In this document: positions 1-8,383 of the stretch, one piece after another | Position numbering within the stretch: position 1 is the first letter of the stretch | Layout of the letters: every line of letters begins with the position of its first letter | Assembly (NCBI GenBank): GCA_003194525.1 | Contig: NBIV01000562.1 | Coordinates: forward strand, 1-26,422 | Direction of reading: 5' to 3' | Source of the DNA: Gracilariopsis chorda | Lineage: Eukaryota; Rhodophyta; Florideophyceae; Gracilariales; Gracilariaceae | Length of the DNA stretch: 26,422 nt | Translations under genes and position numbers: made by a program | The notes under the pieces: generated by a model | The model's database searches: none | What the model saw: the letters and a program-made list of their open reading frames with translations, nothing else | What the model was told of the DNA's origin: nothing

Positions 1-1588
1 TGGATGGTATCAAACATATGGCTCATAACGGTGTTGTGTCAGGGCTGAATGTGGACTTGAATCAATCGATGGATGTGTGTGACTCTTGTGTAGTGGGAAA
101 ATCTACACGTGCTCCAACTCCCAAGCAAGGGGGGGACGGCTTTGCACCCATTGGACCTAGTGCATTCGGACATTTGTGGTCCAATCCAAGTAGTTCCTTG
201 GGAGGTTCACGCTACTTCGTCACATTCATCGATGATCACTCCCGTTTTTGCTTCTTGTACATGCTCAAGACCAAGGATGATGTGTTCCACGTGTTCGTGA
301 AGTGGCTCAAGATGGTTCAAAATCAGAGTGACCGACATGTGAAAACCATCACCGCACGTGAGTCTGTGCTACATGCGTTACGCACAGACAATGCTGGTGA
401 ATATGTGTCAAAGAAGTTTTCACAAGAGCTTGAACGTCACGGTATTGAACATCAGCGAACGGTGACTTACAATCCACATCAGAATGGTCTGGCCAAACGG
501 TTCAACCGAACACTCATGGACTTGGTGAGATCGATGCTGCATCACAAGAAACTGCCAAAGAGCTTCTGGGCTGAAGCATTGAACGTTGCAGTGTATGTGC
601 GCAATCGAGTCACCTGCAAGGCCCTTCCGAGTGACGTGACACCACTCGAGATGTGGAGTGGATATGAACCTGACTTGAGCAATCTGCGTGTGTTCGGTGG
701 CCGGTGCTGGTACAAAGTGGTGGACCACAAGCTGAAGAAGCTGGAGCAACGTGCCGTGGAGGCGATCTTTATTGGGTACACATCTGGATCGAACGGTTAA
801 AAACTGTGGGATGCGTAAAAGAAGAAGGTGGTTGTGTCGAGGGATGTGAGGTTTGACGAATGTAGTGGTTCAGATCAAGGTACTGACCACGTTAATGATG
901 ACGACTATGCTGAGATCGACATCTCGGACCAGCCGAAATCAAACATCACCTCCACCTCTACTACACCCACCGATGCTGCCCAAGTTGAACCCGCTGCACC
1001 AGATACTCCACCAGAAGAAGCTTCAGGCAGTGGCCACGATGAGTTCACAGCTGAGACAGAAGTTGAGCCAGACGTACCAGATCCACAACCACTTCGGAGA
1101 TCCACTCGTGAGCGTAGAGCGCCTATCTCATGGTGGCGCGGAACTGCCCTACTCACTGCCAGTGATGACATCCCATCCTCATACTCCGATGCGGTGTCAC
1201 GTCCTGATTCAAAAGCGTGGACCAAGGCCATGAACAGTGAGTACGAGTCTCTGATGGAGCATGACACATGGGAGTTAGTGCCAAGGCCAGCTGACAGCAA
1301 CGTCATATCATCCAAGTGGATATTTGTGCAAAAATATGAGGCTGGCGACAACGATGAACCGACAGTGAGGTACAAGGCTCGTGTGGTGGCTCAAGGGTTT
1401 CTTCAGATCGAAGGTGTAGACTTCTCCGAGACGTATGCACCAGTGGTCAAATTCACATCCATTAGAATGATTCTGTCCATTGTAGCAGTGCAGGACTATG
1501 ATCTGCACCAGATGGATTTGAAGACTGCATTCTTGAATGGCGACCTGGAAGAGACTGTGTACATGGAGCAGCCAGACGGATTCATTAA
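1..1588 (+). pseudogene. A1: broken copia pol fragment (integrase to RT)
   Basis: This is the middle of a family A copia polyprotein, entering at the window edge in the pre-integrase/zinc-binding region and stopping in the RT domain where an LTR begins. The CDSC motif of the integrase zinc finger is visible near the start. The integrase core has the second catalytic Asp at 387-389. The expected catalytic Glu, 35 residues later, is Lys (AAA at 495-497), whereas A2 and A3 have GAA. Small deletions after the G-run at 129-135 put about 136-194 out of frame, and a later 1-nt loss restores it, so the stretch holding the first catalytic Asp is scrambled. Two nonsense codons follow, TAA at 798-800 (Tyr in A2) and TAA at 816-818 (Gln in A2). 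After them come the acidic linker and the RT N-terminus, up to the TAFLNGD motif and just past it. It is clearly dead; assignment to family A is certain from near-identity to A2 and A3. Confidence 0.93.
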
Positions 1589-2367
1589 TGTTGGCAGTAG
1601 TACCTGTGCTGTCACTGAAAACCAAATGATCCGGGGAGCATGGGCTTGTTTAGAGGGTACCTCTGCAAAAGCGCATATGGGCGTGTGCGCGAACCCAACG
1701 TGAAACTGGCTTCTGATTGGCTACTGCAAATGTACATATGCACTGTGGTGCGTACAAGTGGTATGGCATAACTGGATCGGTTGGACACACCCACGTGTCC
1801 AGCTACTACAGTGGTCACAGTGTACGTTGTGTGCAGGGGTTACTGGTGAAGTGGTTGACAGCTGGTACAAGTGATACAGTAGTGGTTGGTACAATGGTAA
1901 GGTGCGCATGCACTGTCAACAGGTTTACACATGCACGGGTATATTGATGACGTGGGTGTTGTGTGCATTGCCACATGATGACATGGCACTAACACCACAG
2001 GTTACGTGCCGACTTACTGTGACGTGTTGACTTACCGTGATGTGTTGGCATGTGCTGGCGTGTGTTGGAGTCGTGAATTTGTGCCTTGTCATGGTCATGT
2101 GTATGCACGTAACTATTACAGAAGGTTGGTGCGTTGGTGTGCGTTGATGTAATGAGGTTGTGCTGAGCTGGCTATGTCATGTTAGATGATGATTGGTAGT
2201 ATTGAGTGTCCCTGCTTAGTGGTTTAGGTTTTACTTGTAGTTGGTGTTCCCGCGCAATTCGAGTTTAGAGTGGTACATAAGATGTGCCTGAAGGACCTCC
2301 AAGTAAATCCAAGCTAGAGCTGGCGAACTTCCCTTCCATCCCCTCAACTTCCTTACAACTTTCAAAA
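1589..2367 (+). repeat. A2 5' LTR (779 bp)
   Basis: It starts TGTTGGCAGTAG immediately after A1 RT sequence and ends TTCAAAA directly before the primer-binding site; other family A LTRs end TTCAACA. The sense strand is rich in T and G. The conserved palindrome is damaged here (GCGCATATGGGC at 1671-1682). The inverted CCAAT box (GATTGGCT) and an inverted repeat around CACGTG (1783-1800) are kept. It shares diagnostic bases with the A2 3' LTR, such as GAAGGTTGG where A3 has GAACATTGG, so it belongs to the same subfamily. Confidence 0.93.
2274..2307 (+). promoter_or_regulatory. A2 5' LTR core promoter, TATA box mutated
   Basis: The TATA box that reads TATATAA in A3 is TACATAA here (2274-2280). 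AGTAAA follows at 2302-2307, 28 nt downstream of the first T, where the transcript should begin. The mutation should weaken transcription of A2; that is inference. Confidence 0.6.
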
Positions 2368-2385
2368 GGTTATGGGACCAGCCCC
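2368..2385 (+). other. A2 primer-binding site
   Basis: GGTTATGGGACCAG directly follows the LTR. It matches the anticodon-arm complement of initiator tRNA-Met used by copia-type elements, with one change (GGGACC instead of GGGCCC in A3, A4 and C) that would leave a mismatch with the primer. Confidence 0.75.
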
Positions 2386-3310
2386 GCTTACCGCTGCCGC
2401 TATCCCTTTCCGTATCGTTCGTCTGTCGCCGCTCTCCCTCACCGCCGTTCATCCGTTTCGCTGTTGTTGCCTCTTTCGTCGTTGCGTCGGGTGTCTTGAT
2501 CCCATTGCTGGTCGGTGTTGGTCATTCTCCTTTGGTTTGCGTTCCTCCCTGAGGGCGTTGGGGTGGTAGTGGTTCGACGTTTACTTCCTACCGTTGTTGA
2601 GTTGGGCCTCCGTTGTTGCCCGTGTTGTCGATCGCTATCTACTTTGTGTGTGACACTCCCTCTATCTTGTGTTTTGGGATCCACGAGTCGTTTGTTGGGT
2701 CGTATCCGTGAGGTTGAGTCGGTCTAGTTTCGAAGTCTGCGCTCCGTGATCGTGTGCTCAGCAGTTGTTTGTTTTTTCGTGTTTCTTAATCAACATCTGG
2801 TGTCCAGTGCGACGAGCGGTTGATCCGGGATACTTTGGGTGATTCCAGGTATCCGTGGACGTGAGCCTGGCGGCTTGAACCAAAGCGGATGTACTGTCGA
2901 GCGGCTTCCCACCGGTCCATTTGGACAGATAACGGTGACGGTCGTTAAGACCTGGTAAGTTCAGCGGGTGCATCTGTGGACGGGGTGCCGTGGCGTACTG
3001 CGCTGGTGCGGGTGATTGAATTATTTGTTTTGATCCTGACTGTGTGTCAAGATTCTTGGGCTGTTGCGAAGGTATTCCATAACGAGCTTTTGATCCGTGC
3101 ATCTGACCCTTGGGCGTTTGTGCGGGGAGGCGACGTGGCGTAGGCTGACCTTAAGTGGTTGAGCGTTAGCAGCGTACTTTGGTTGCCATAGTAGCTTCAG
3201 TTTCGAGGTCGCGCAAGTTCTTGCAAAAGGCCAGAAAGGGTTATACTTGGTGAAGGCATATCTTGGGTCATTAACCATCCTCTGGAAGCCTCGTAGAGAG
3301 TGACGCATCT

Positions 3311-3429
3311 TCTCCTTAGACGTAGGAGAGGGAAGACAGAAGAAGACGTCTTGTACCCGGAGCATCTCCGGGGGCCAGGGGTCCGACACCCTAGGGTAGC
3401 GGAGGTAGTTCCTCCCGTCAGTGCGCCCG
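3311..3429 (+). promoter_or_regulatory. A2 conserved four-hairpin leader module
   Basis: Four stem-loops in order. H0 is TCTCCT/AGGAGA with a 7-nt loop (3311-3329). H1 is CCCGGAG/CTCCGGG with loop CAT (3356-3372). H2 is AGGG/CCCT (3377-3392). H3 is GGAGG/CCTCC with loop TAGTT (3401-3415). The tail CGTCAGTGCGCCCG ends at 3429. The same order and spacing recur in families B and C. A 10-bp palindrome AAGACGTCTT (3343-3352) lies between H0 and H1. The function is not known; packaging, dimerisation or translation control are candidates. Confidence 0.7.
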
Positions 3430-3438
3430 AATTTGAAG

Positions 3439-3488
3439 TTTTGTTGTTGTTGTCGTCGTTGTTTTTGTTGTTATTGTTGTCGTTGTTG
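3439..3488 (+). repeat. TTG/TCG-rich tract before A2 gag
   Basis: Imperfect TTG triplets with occasional TCG and TTA. The same tract stands at the same place in A3 and A4 with small differences in copy number. It ends about 70 nt before the gag ATG and makes a T-rich 5' UTR end. Confidence 0.75.
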
Positions 3489-3558
3489 CCATTTTTGTAC
3501 TACTTAAGTGCCGTAGGTCTTTCATCGCACCTGTGCTGTTTGTTGACATCTACCAAGC

Positions 3559-4983
3559 ATGGATTCATTCGGTGGCATCAAGATTGAAAAGTTGGGCGAG
3601 GATAACTTCCATGTATGGAAGCAAAAGGTTGAGTTGCTGCTTGCACTCAAGGACCTCGATGACCATCTTGAATCAACCAGGCCTACGGAAGATGACGAGT
3701 TGTCAGCATGGAAGAAGAAAGACGCCAAGGCCAGGGCTGTTATTGGTCTCAGCATCAGTGATGAGCATTTGGACCATGTGAGGGATACCGAGAATGCTGC
3801 GGAAATGTGGAAAGCCATTTGCGATGTGTTCCAGCGTAAAACGCTGCTCAACCGAATCAATGCAAGACGTGCCTTCTACACAGCCAAGATGCGAGATGAT
3901 GAGAAAATGTTACACTTCATCAATCGTGTTCGTCTTCTTGCATCGGATGTGAAGAGCATGGACGTAGTGGTTGATGAAGAAGCCATCGCTATGGCAATCC
4001 TATGTGGGCTACCAGACCGTTTCGAACATCTCATTGTCGCTCTTGACACCACCATTGGTGATCGCAAACTCGATTTAGAGTTTGTGAAGAGTCATTTGCT
4101 GCAAGAGGAACAGCGAATGAACGATCGTGCCAAGGAGGAGTCCGGAAGTGACACGGCTTTGGTCGGTGCGCAGTCACGAAAGAAGTCCATGGTGTGCTAC
4201 TACTGTGGTAAGAAGGGGCATATCCAGAGAAACTGTTTCAAGAGACAACGTGACGAAGCTAGCAAAGAGCAGAGTGCTGCCGCAAACCCAGCTGTGCAGA
4301 CCGATCTCGGCAACGAGAAACGAGGATGTGACAGTGACTCTGACGTTGTTTGTCTCATTGCCACAGGTTCTGTGGAAGAAAGTATCAGTGACTGGATCAT
4401 TGACTCTGGTGCCACCGCCCATATGACGTATGACGAGTCCATGTTTGACAGTTATAGCAAAAGAGAGTCTGCCGGTGTGAGTATCGGCAATGACTCGAAG
4501 CTGGAGTCTCTTGGTCATGGCAGTGTCCACCTCGATCTCGCTGTTGAAGGGCGTAAGAGCAAGTGCCGGTTGGGTGAAGTAGTGCACGTACCGAATTTAA
4601 GGTATCATCTGCTGTCAGTATCTGCGATGTGTGACCTGGGTGCCCGAGTGGTGTTTGACGAAACCAAAGTATGTGTATACAAAGGCACCACCATGATCGC
4701 CCAGGGCCGTCGCATGAAAGGACTGTACTACCTATGTACCGCGATTGAAGTACCAGAAGACATGGACAACGCACTTGTGACTGACCTGTCACTATGGCAT
4801 GCTCGAATGGCTCATTTGAATGTGGATGGTATCAAACATATGGCTCGTAACGGTGTTGTGTCAGGGCTGAATGTGGACTTGAATCAATCGATGGATGTGT
4901 GTGACTCTTGTGTAGTGGAAAATCTACACGTGCTCCAACTCCCAAGCAAGGGGGGGAACGGGCTTTGCACCCATTGGACCTAG
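3559..4983 (+). CDS. A2 Gag, protease and N-terminal integrase (5' part of broken polyprotein)
   Basis: This is the first part of the family A polyprotein. The start is the ATG in CCAAGCATGG, kept in A3 and A4. Residues about 10-190 form the copia-type Gag region that builds the virus-like particle. A CCHC zinc knuckle follows (C213, C216, H221, C226), which binds the element RNA. Next is an aspartic protease with the D282-S-G motif that cuts the polyprotein. The pre-integrase domain comes next (LYYL near 388, WHARMAH at about 413), and then the CDSC zinc pair (C448, C451). A single-base loss near 4917-4918, where A1 and A3 read GTGGGAAAA and A2 reads GTGGAAAA, throws the frame off. The last 20 or so residues are therefore aberrant and the frame stops at 4983. 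The rest of integrase continues in another frame. Identity as a copia Gag-protease is very secure. Confidence 0.93.
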   Translation: MDSFGGIKIEKLGEDNFHVWKQKVELLLALKDLDDHLESTRPTEDDELSAWKKKDAKARAVIGLSISDEHLDHVRDTENAAEMWKAICDVFQRKTLLNRINARRAFYTAKMRDDEKMLHFINRVRLLASDVKSMDVVVDEEAIAMAILCGLPDRFEHLIVALDTTIGDRKLDLEFVKSHLLQEEQRMNDRAKEESGSDTALVGAQSRKKSMVCYYCGKKGHIQRNCFKRQRDEASKEQSAAANPAVQTDLGNEKRGCDSDSDVVCLIATGSVEESISDWIIDSGATAHMTYDESMFDSYSKRESAGVSIGNDSKLESLGHGSVHLDLAVEGRKSKCRLGEVVHVPNLRYHLLSVSAMCDLGARVVFDETKVCVYKGTTMIAQGRRMKGLYYLCTAIEVPEDMDNALVTDLSLWHARMAHLNVDGIKHMARNGVVSGLNVDLNQSMDVCDSCVVENLHVLQLPSKGGNGLCTHWT

Positions 4984-6044
4984 TGCATTCGGACATTTGT
5001 GGTCCAATCCAAGTAGGTTCCTTGGGAGGTTCACGCTACTTCGTCACATTCATCGATGATCACTCCCGTTTTTGCTTCTTGTACATGCTCAAGACCAAGG
5101 ATGAGGTGTTCCACGTGTTCGTGAAGTGGCTCAAGATGGTTCAAAATCAGAGTGACCGACATGTGAAAACCATCACCGCACGTGAGTCTGTGCTACATGC
5201 GTTACGCACAGACAATGCTGGTGAATATGTGTCAAAGAAGTTTTCACAAGAGCTTGAACGTCACGGTATTGAACATCAGCGAACGGTGCCTTACAATCCA
5301 CATCAGAATGGTCTGGCCGAACGGTTCAACCGAACACTCATGCACTTGGTGAGATCGATGCTGCATCACAAGAAACTGCCAAAGAGCTTCTGGGCTGAAG
5401 CATTGAACGTTGCAGTGTATGTGCGCAATCGAGTCACCTGCAAGGCCCTTCCGAGTGACGTGACACCACTCGAGATGTGGAGTGGATATGAACCTGACTT
5501 GAGCAATCTGCGTGTGTTCGGTAGCCGGTGCTGCTACAAAGTGGTGGACCACAAGCTGAAGAAGCTGGAGCAACGTGCCGTGGAGGCGATTTTTATTGGG
5601 TACACATCTGGATCGAACGGTTATAAACTGTGGGATGCGCAAAAGAAGAAGGTGGTTGTGTCGAGAGATGTGAGGTTTGACGAATGTAGTGGTTCAGATC
5701 AAGGTACTGACCACGTTGATGATGACGACTATGCTGAGATCGACATCTCGGACAAGCCGAAATCAAACATCACTTCCACCTCTACTACACCCACCGATGC
5801 TGCCCAAGTTGAACCCGCTGCACCAGATACTCCACCAGAAGAAGCTTCAGGCAGTGGCCACGATGAGTTCACAGCTGAGACAGAAGTTGAGCCAGACGTA
5901 CCAGATCCACAACCACTTCGGAGATCCACTCGTGAGCGTAGAGCGCCTATCTCATGGTGGCGCGGAACTGCCCTACTCACTGCCAGTGATGACATCCCAT
6001 CCTCATACTCGGATGTGGTGTCACGTCCTGATTCAAAAGCGTGA
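4908..6044 (+). CDS. A2 integrase core and linker (second part of broken polyprotein)
   Basis: This is the continuation of the polyprotein in the frame entered after the 4917 deletion; the exact left edge is arbitrary because this segment has no start of its own. It carries the integrase catalytic triad: Asp at 4992-4994 in VHSD, Asp at 5211-5213 in RTDNAGEY, and Glu at 5319-5321 in GLAERFN. The last two are separated by 35 residues, the classic D,D35E of retroviral and copia integrases that insert the cDNA into the genome. A Ser/Thr/Pro- and acid-rich linker follows. The segment ends at an in-frame TGA (6042-6044) where A1 and A3 have TGG (Trp), so this is a nonsense mutation and not a natural end. 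The downstream RT lies in the same frame. Confidence 0.92.
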   Translation: MCSGKSTRAPTPKQGGERALHPLDLVHSDICGPIQVGSLGGSRYFVTFIDDHSRFCFLYMLKTKDEVFHVFVKWLKMVQNQSDRHVKTITARESVLHALRTDNAGEYVSKKFSQELERHGIEHQRTVPYNPHQNGLAERFNRTLMHLVRSMLHHKKLPKSFWAEALNVAVYVRNRVTCKALPSDVTPLEMWSGYEPDLSNLRVFGSRCCYKVVDHKLKKLEQRAVEAIFIGYTSGSNGYKLWDAQKKKVVVSRDVRFDECSGSDQGTDHVDDDDYAEIDISDKPKSNITSTSTTPTDAAQVEPAAPDTPPEEASGSGHDEFTAETEVEPDVPDPQPLRRSTRERRAPISWWRGTALLTASDDIPSSYSDVVSRPDSKA

Positions 6045-6053
6045 ACCAAGGCC

Positions 6054-7583
6054 ATGAACAGTGAGTACGAGTCTCTGATGGAGCATGACACATGGGAGTT
6101 AGTGCCAAGGCCAGCTGACAGCAACGTGATATCATCCAAGTGGGTATTTGTGCAAAAATATGAGGCTGGCGACAACGATGAACCGACAGTGAGGTACAAG
6201 GCTCGTGTGGTGGCTCGAGGGTTTCTGCAGATCGAAGGTGTAGACTTCTCCGAGACGTATGCATCAGTGGTCAAATTCACATCCATTAGAATGATTCTGT
6301 CCATTGTAGCAGTGCAGAACTATCATCTGCACCAGATGGATGTGAAGACTGCATTCTTGAATGGCGACCTGGAAGAGACTGTGTACATGCAGCAGCCAGA
6401 CGGATTCATCAAACCTGGGAACGAGGACTTGGTATGCCTTCTCAAGAAAGCAATCTATGGGCTACGACAGGCATCAAGGCAGTGGTTTGCAAAGATGTAC
6501 TTGTTCCTCGTGGGTTGGATGGGTCTGAAGCCAAACGTTGCAGACGAGTGCGTCTACACCAGAGAGGTACTGGGAGCGCTTGTGATCATTGCTCTTTATG
6601 TGGACGACTTGCTCATTGCGAGTCCAAGTATGGAGACAATGAATCGCGTAAAGCGTGAACTGTCAAAACGTTTTCAGATGAAGGATCTCAGTGAAGCGCG
6701 CATGGTACTTGGGTTCGACATCCATCGTGATCGATCCAAAAGACAGCTGTACCTGACACAGTCTGCATACACGCGTAAGGTCTTAGAACGTTTTGGCATG
6801 TTGCAGTGCAAACCAATGGACACTCCCATGGACTCCGGTGCTGACCTCACTAAGGTAGAAGAGCCTCTGACGAACATCCCGTATCGCCAGGTGATCGGTT
6901 GTCTGATGTATTTCTCTGTTGGCACTCGACCGGACATCTCGTTTGCAATGTCCAAGCTAGCCAAGTATGTCGAGAAACCTGGAGAGACTCATTGGAAAGC
7001 GGTCAAGCGTGTTCTGCGTTACCTCAATGGCACTCGCTCCCTCGGACTTACTTATGGCACCACGACTGATACTCAGCTGTATGGATACGTAGACTCTGAC
7101 TGGACAGGTGATACATCCAACCGCAAGTCCACCAGTGGGTATGTGTTCAAGATGTGCGGTGCTCCTGTGTCTTGGAGCTCGCGCCAACAGGAAGTAGTTG
7201 CATTGTCTAGCGCTGAGGCTGAGTATGTGAGTCTGTGCAGTGGGACGAAGGAAGCGATCTGGCTGAGACGATTGTGGAGTGGCATTGGCAACGCAAGTGG
7301 ACTACACGTGGATGAGTCAGTGACGCTTATGGTTGAGCCCACAACTGTGTACGTGGACAACCAAGGTTGCATCGACCTTGCTCGAAATGGAGTTGTGAAC
7401 AAGCGTACTAAGCACATTGATATTCGCTTTCACTTCACCAGAGAGGCTCTACGCGACAAAGCCGTCCAGTTGCAGTACTGTTCCACGGAAGACATGGTTG
7501 CCGATATGGTGGCGAAAGCGCTCGGTCGAGTTAAGCTGGCAAGGTTCCGCGGTGACTGTGGCTTGCTCCCCTTAGACCTTTGA
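6054..7583 (+). CDS. A2 reverse transcriptase and RNase H (third part of broken polyprotein)
   Basis: RT with the TAFLNGD motif and the catalytic YVDD at 6597-6608, which copies element RNA into cDNA. RNase H follows, with DSDW, SAEAEY and VDNQG acidic motifs and the C-terminal RTKHIDIR signature. It lies in the same frame as the integrase segment, from which only the 6042 TGA separates it; the first Met at 6054 is not a natural start. Several positions that are standard in copia elements and kept in A3 are changed here: ETYASV for ETYAPV, DWTGD for DWAGD, and DMVAKAL for DMLTKAL. They suggest decay beyond the nonsense codon. The frame ends with TGA 20 bp before the 3' LTR. Confidence 0.93.
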   Translation: MNSEYESLMEHDTWELVPRPADSNVISSKWVFVQKYEAGDNDEPTVRYKARVVARGFLQIEGVDFSETYASVVKFTSIRMILSIVAVQNYHLHQMDVKTAFLNGDLEETVYMQQPDGFIKPGNEDLVCLLKKAIYGLRQASRQWFAKMYLFLVGWMGLKPNVADECVYTREVLGALVIIALYVDDLLIASPSMETMNRVKRELSKRFQMKDLSEARMVLGFDIHRDRSKRQLYLTQSAYTRKVLERFGMLQCKPMDTPMDSGADLTKVEEPLTNIPYRQVIGCLMYFSVGTRPDISFAMSKLAKYVEKPGETHWKAVKRVLRYLNGTRSLGLTYGTTTDTQLYGYVDSDWTGDTSNRKSTSGYVFKMCGAPVSWSSRQQEVVALSSAEAEYVSLCSGTKEAIWLRRLWSGIGNASGLHVDESVTLMVEPTTVYVDNQGCIDLARNGVVNKRTKHIDIRFHFTREALRDKAVQLQYCSTEDMVADMVAKALGRVKLARFRGDCGLLPLDL

Positions 7584-7593
7584 AGTCAGTGAC

Positions 7594-7603
7594 AGAGGGG
7601 GGG
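7594..7603 (+). other. A2 polypurine tract
   Basis: AGAGGGGGGG directly abuts the 3' LTR, the expected place for plus-strand priming. Confidence 0.8.
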
Positions 7604-8383
7604 TGTTGGCAGTAGTACCTGTGCTGTCACTGAAAACCAAATGTTCCGGGGAGCATGGGCTGTTTTAGAGGGTAGCTCTGCAAAAGGGCATATGCGCGTG
7701 TGCGCGAACCTAACGTGAAACTGGCTTCTGATTGGCTACTGCAAATGTACATATGCAACGTGGTGCGTACAAGTGGTATGGCATAACTGGATCGGTTGGA
7801 CACACCCACGTGTCCAGCTACTACAGTGGTCACAGTGTACGTTGTGTGCAGGGGATACTGGTGAAGTGGTTCACAGCTGGTACAAGTGTTACAGCAGTGG
7901 TTGGTACAATGGTAAGGTGCGCATGCACTCTCAACGGTTTTACACATGCACGGGTATACTGATGACGTGGGTGTTGTGTGCATTGCCACATGATGACATG
8001 GCACTAACACCACAGGTTACGTGCCGACTTACTGTGACGTGTTGACTTAACCGTGATGTGTTGGCATGTGCTGGCGTGTGTTGGAGTCGTGAATTTGTGC
8101 CTTGTCATGGTCATGTGTATGCACGTAACTATTACGGAAGGTTGGTGCGTTGGTGTGCGTTGATGTAATGAGGTTGTGCTGAGCTGGCTATGTCATGTTA
8201 GATGATGATTGGTAGTATTGAGTGTCCCTGCTTAGTGGTTTAGGTTTTACTTGTAGTTGGTGTTCCCGCGCAATTCGAGTTTAGAGTGGTATGTAAGATG
8301 TGTCTGAAGGACCTCCAAGTAAATCCAAGCTAGAGCTGGCGAACTTCCCTTCCATCCCCTCAACTTCCTTTCAACTTTCAACA
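7604..8383 (+). repeat. A2 3' LTR (780 bp)
   Basis: Runs from TGTTGG to TTCAACA, directly followed by family B sequence (CCCCGAGCG). Its palindrome is altered (GGGCATATGCGC) and its TATA box reads TATGTAA (8290-8296), a different change from that in the 5' LTR. AGTAAA is kept at 8318-8323, and the CACGTG inverted repeat at 7798-7815. Confidence 0.94.

Larger units (their letters stand above)
2368..3558 (+). other. A2 untranslated leader
   Basis: About 1.19 kb lies between the LTR and the gag ATG, long for a copia element. No sense ORF of convincing length is shared among copies. It contains the primer-binding site, a long antisense reading frame, the structured RNA module (3311-3429) and a TTG-rich tract just before gag. 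Relative to A3 and A4 it lacks 28 nt near 3146-3152, where those copies carry two TGACCT direct repeats, as expected from slippage or end-joining. Confidence 0.8.
1589..8383 (+). mobile_element. A2: full-length family A Ty1/copia element
   Basis: A 6.8-kb unit with LTRs at both ends, a primer-binding site, a long leader, gag-pol and a polypurine tract. The order integrase, RT, RNase H identifies Ty1/copia. The LTRs begin TGTTG and end CAACA (CAAAA in the left one). They differ from each other at roughly 20 or more positions in 780 by eye, so the unit is old or its ends come from different insertions. The flanks do not match: A1 RT sequence on the left, family B sequence on the right, with no 5-bp duplication. 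The polyprotein has one frameshift and one nonsense codon. Confidence 0.93.

Noticed and set aside
420..749. Antisense ORFs over integrase, RT and Gag in all A copies
   Set aside because: They are shadows of strongly coding sense frames and follow every sense substitution.
1584..1588. Target-site duplication ATTAA for A2
   Set aside because: The sequence after the A2 3' LTR is CCCCG, so no matching duplication exists in the window.
2284..2727. Sense ORFs at the start of the A leader
   Set aside because: They start inside the LTR, shift frame between copies, have low-complexity Val/Leu/Ser content and no recognisable domain; leader sequence is the better call.
3439..3488. TTG repeat as a possible CRISPR-like or coding repeat
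   Set aside because: It is an imperfect triplet run without spacers, lies upstream of the gag ATG and varies in length among copies; a simple microsatellite.
7584..7603. An extra env-like ORF between RNase H and the 3' LTR
   Set aside because: Only 20 bp separate the pol stop from the LTR in A, and none in B; there is no room for a third gene.
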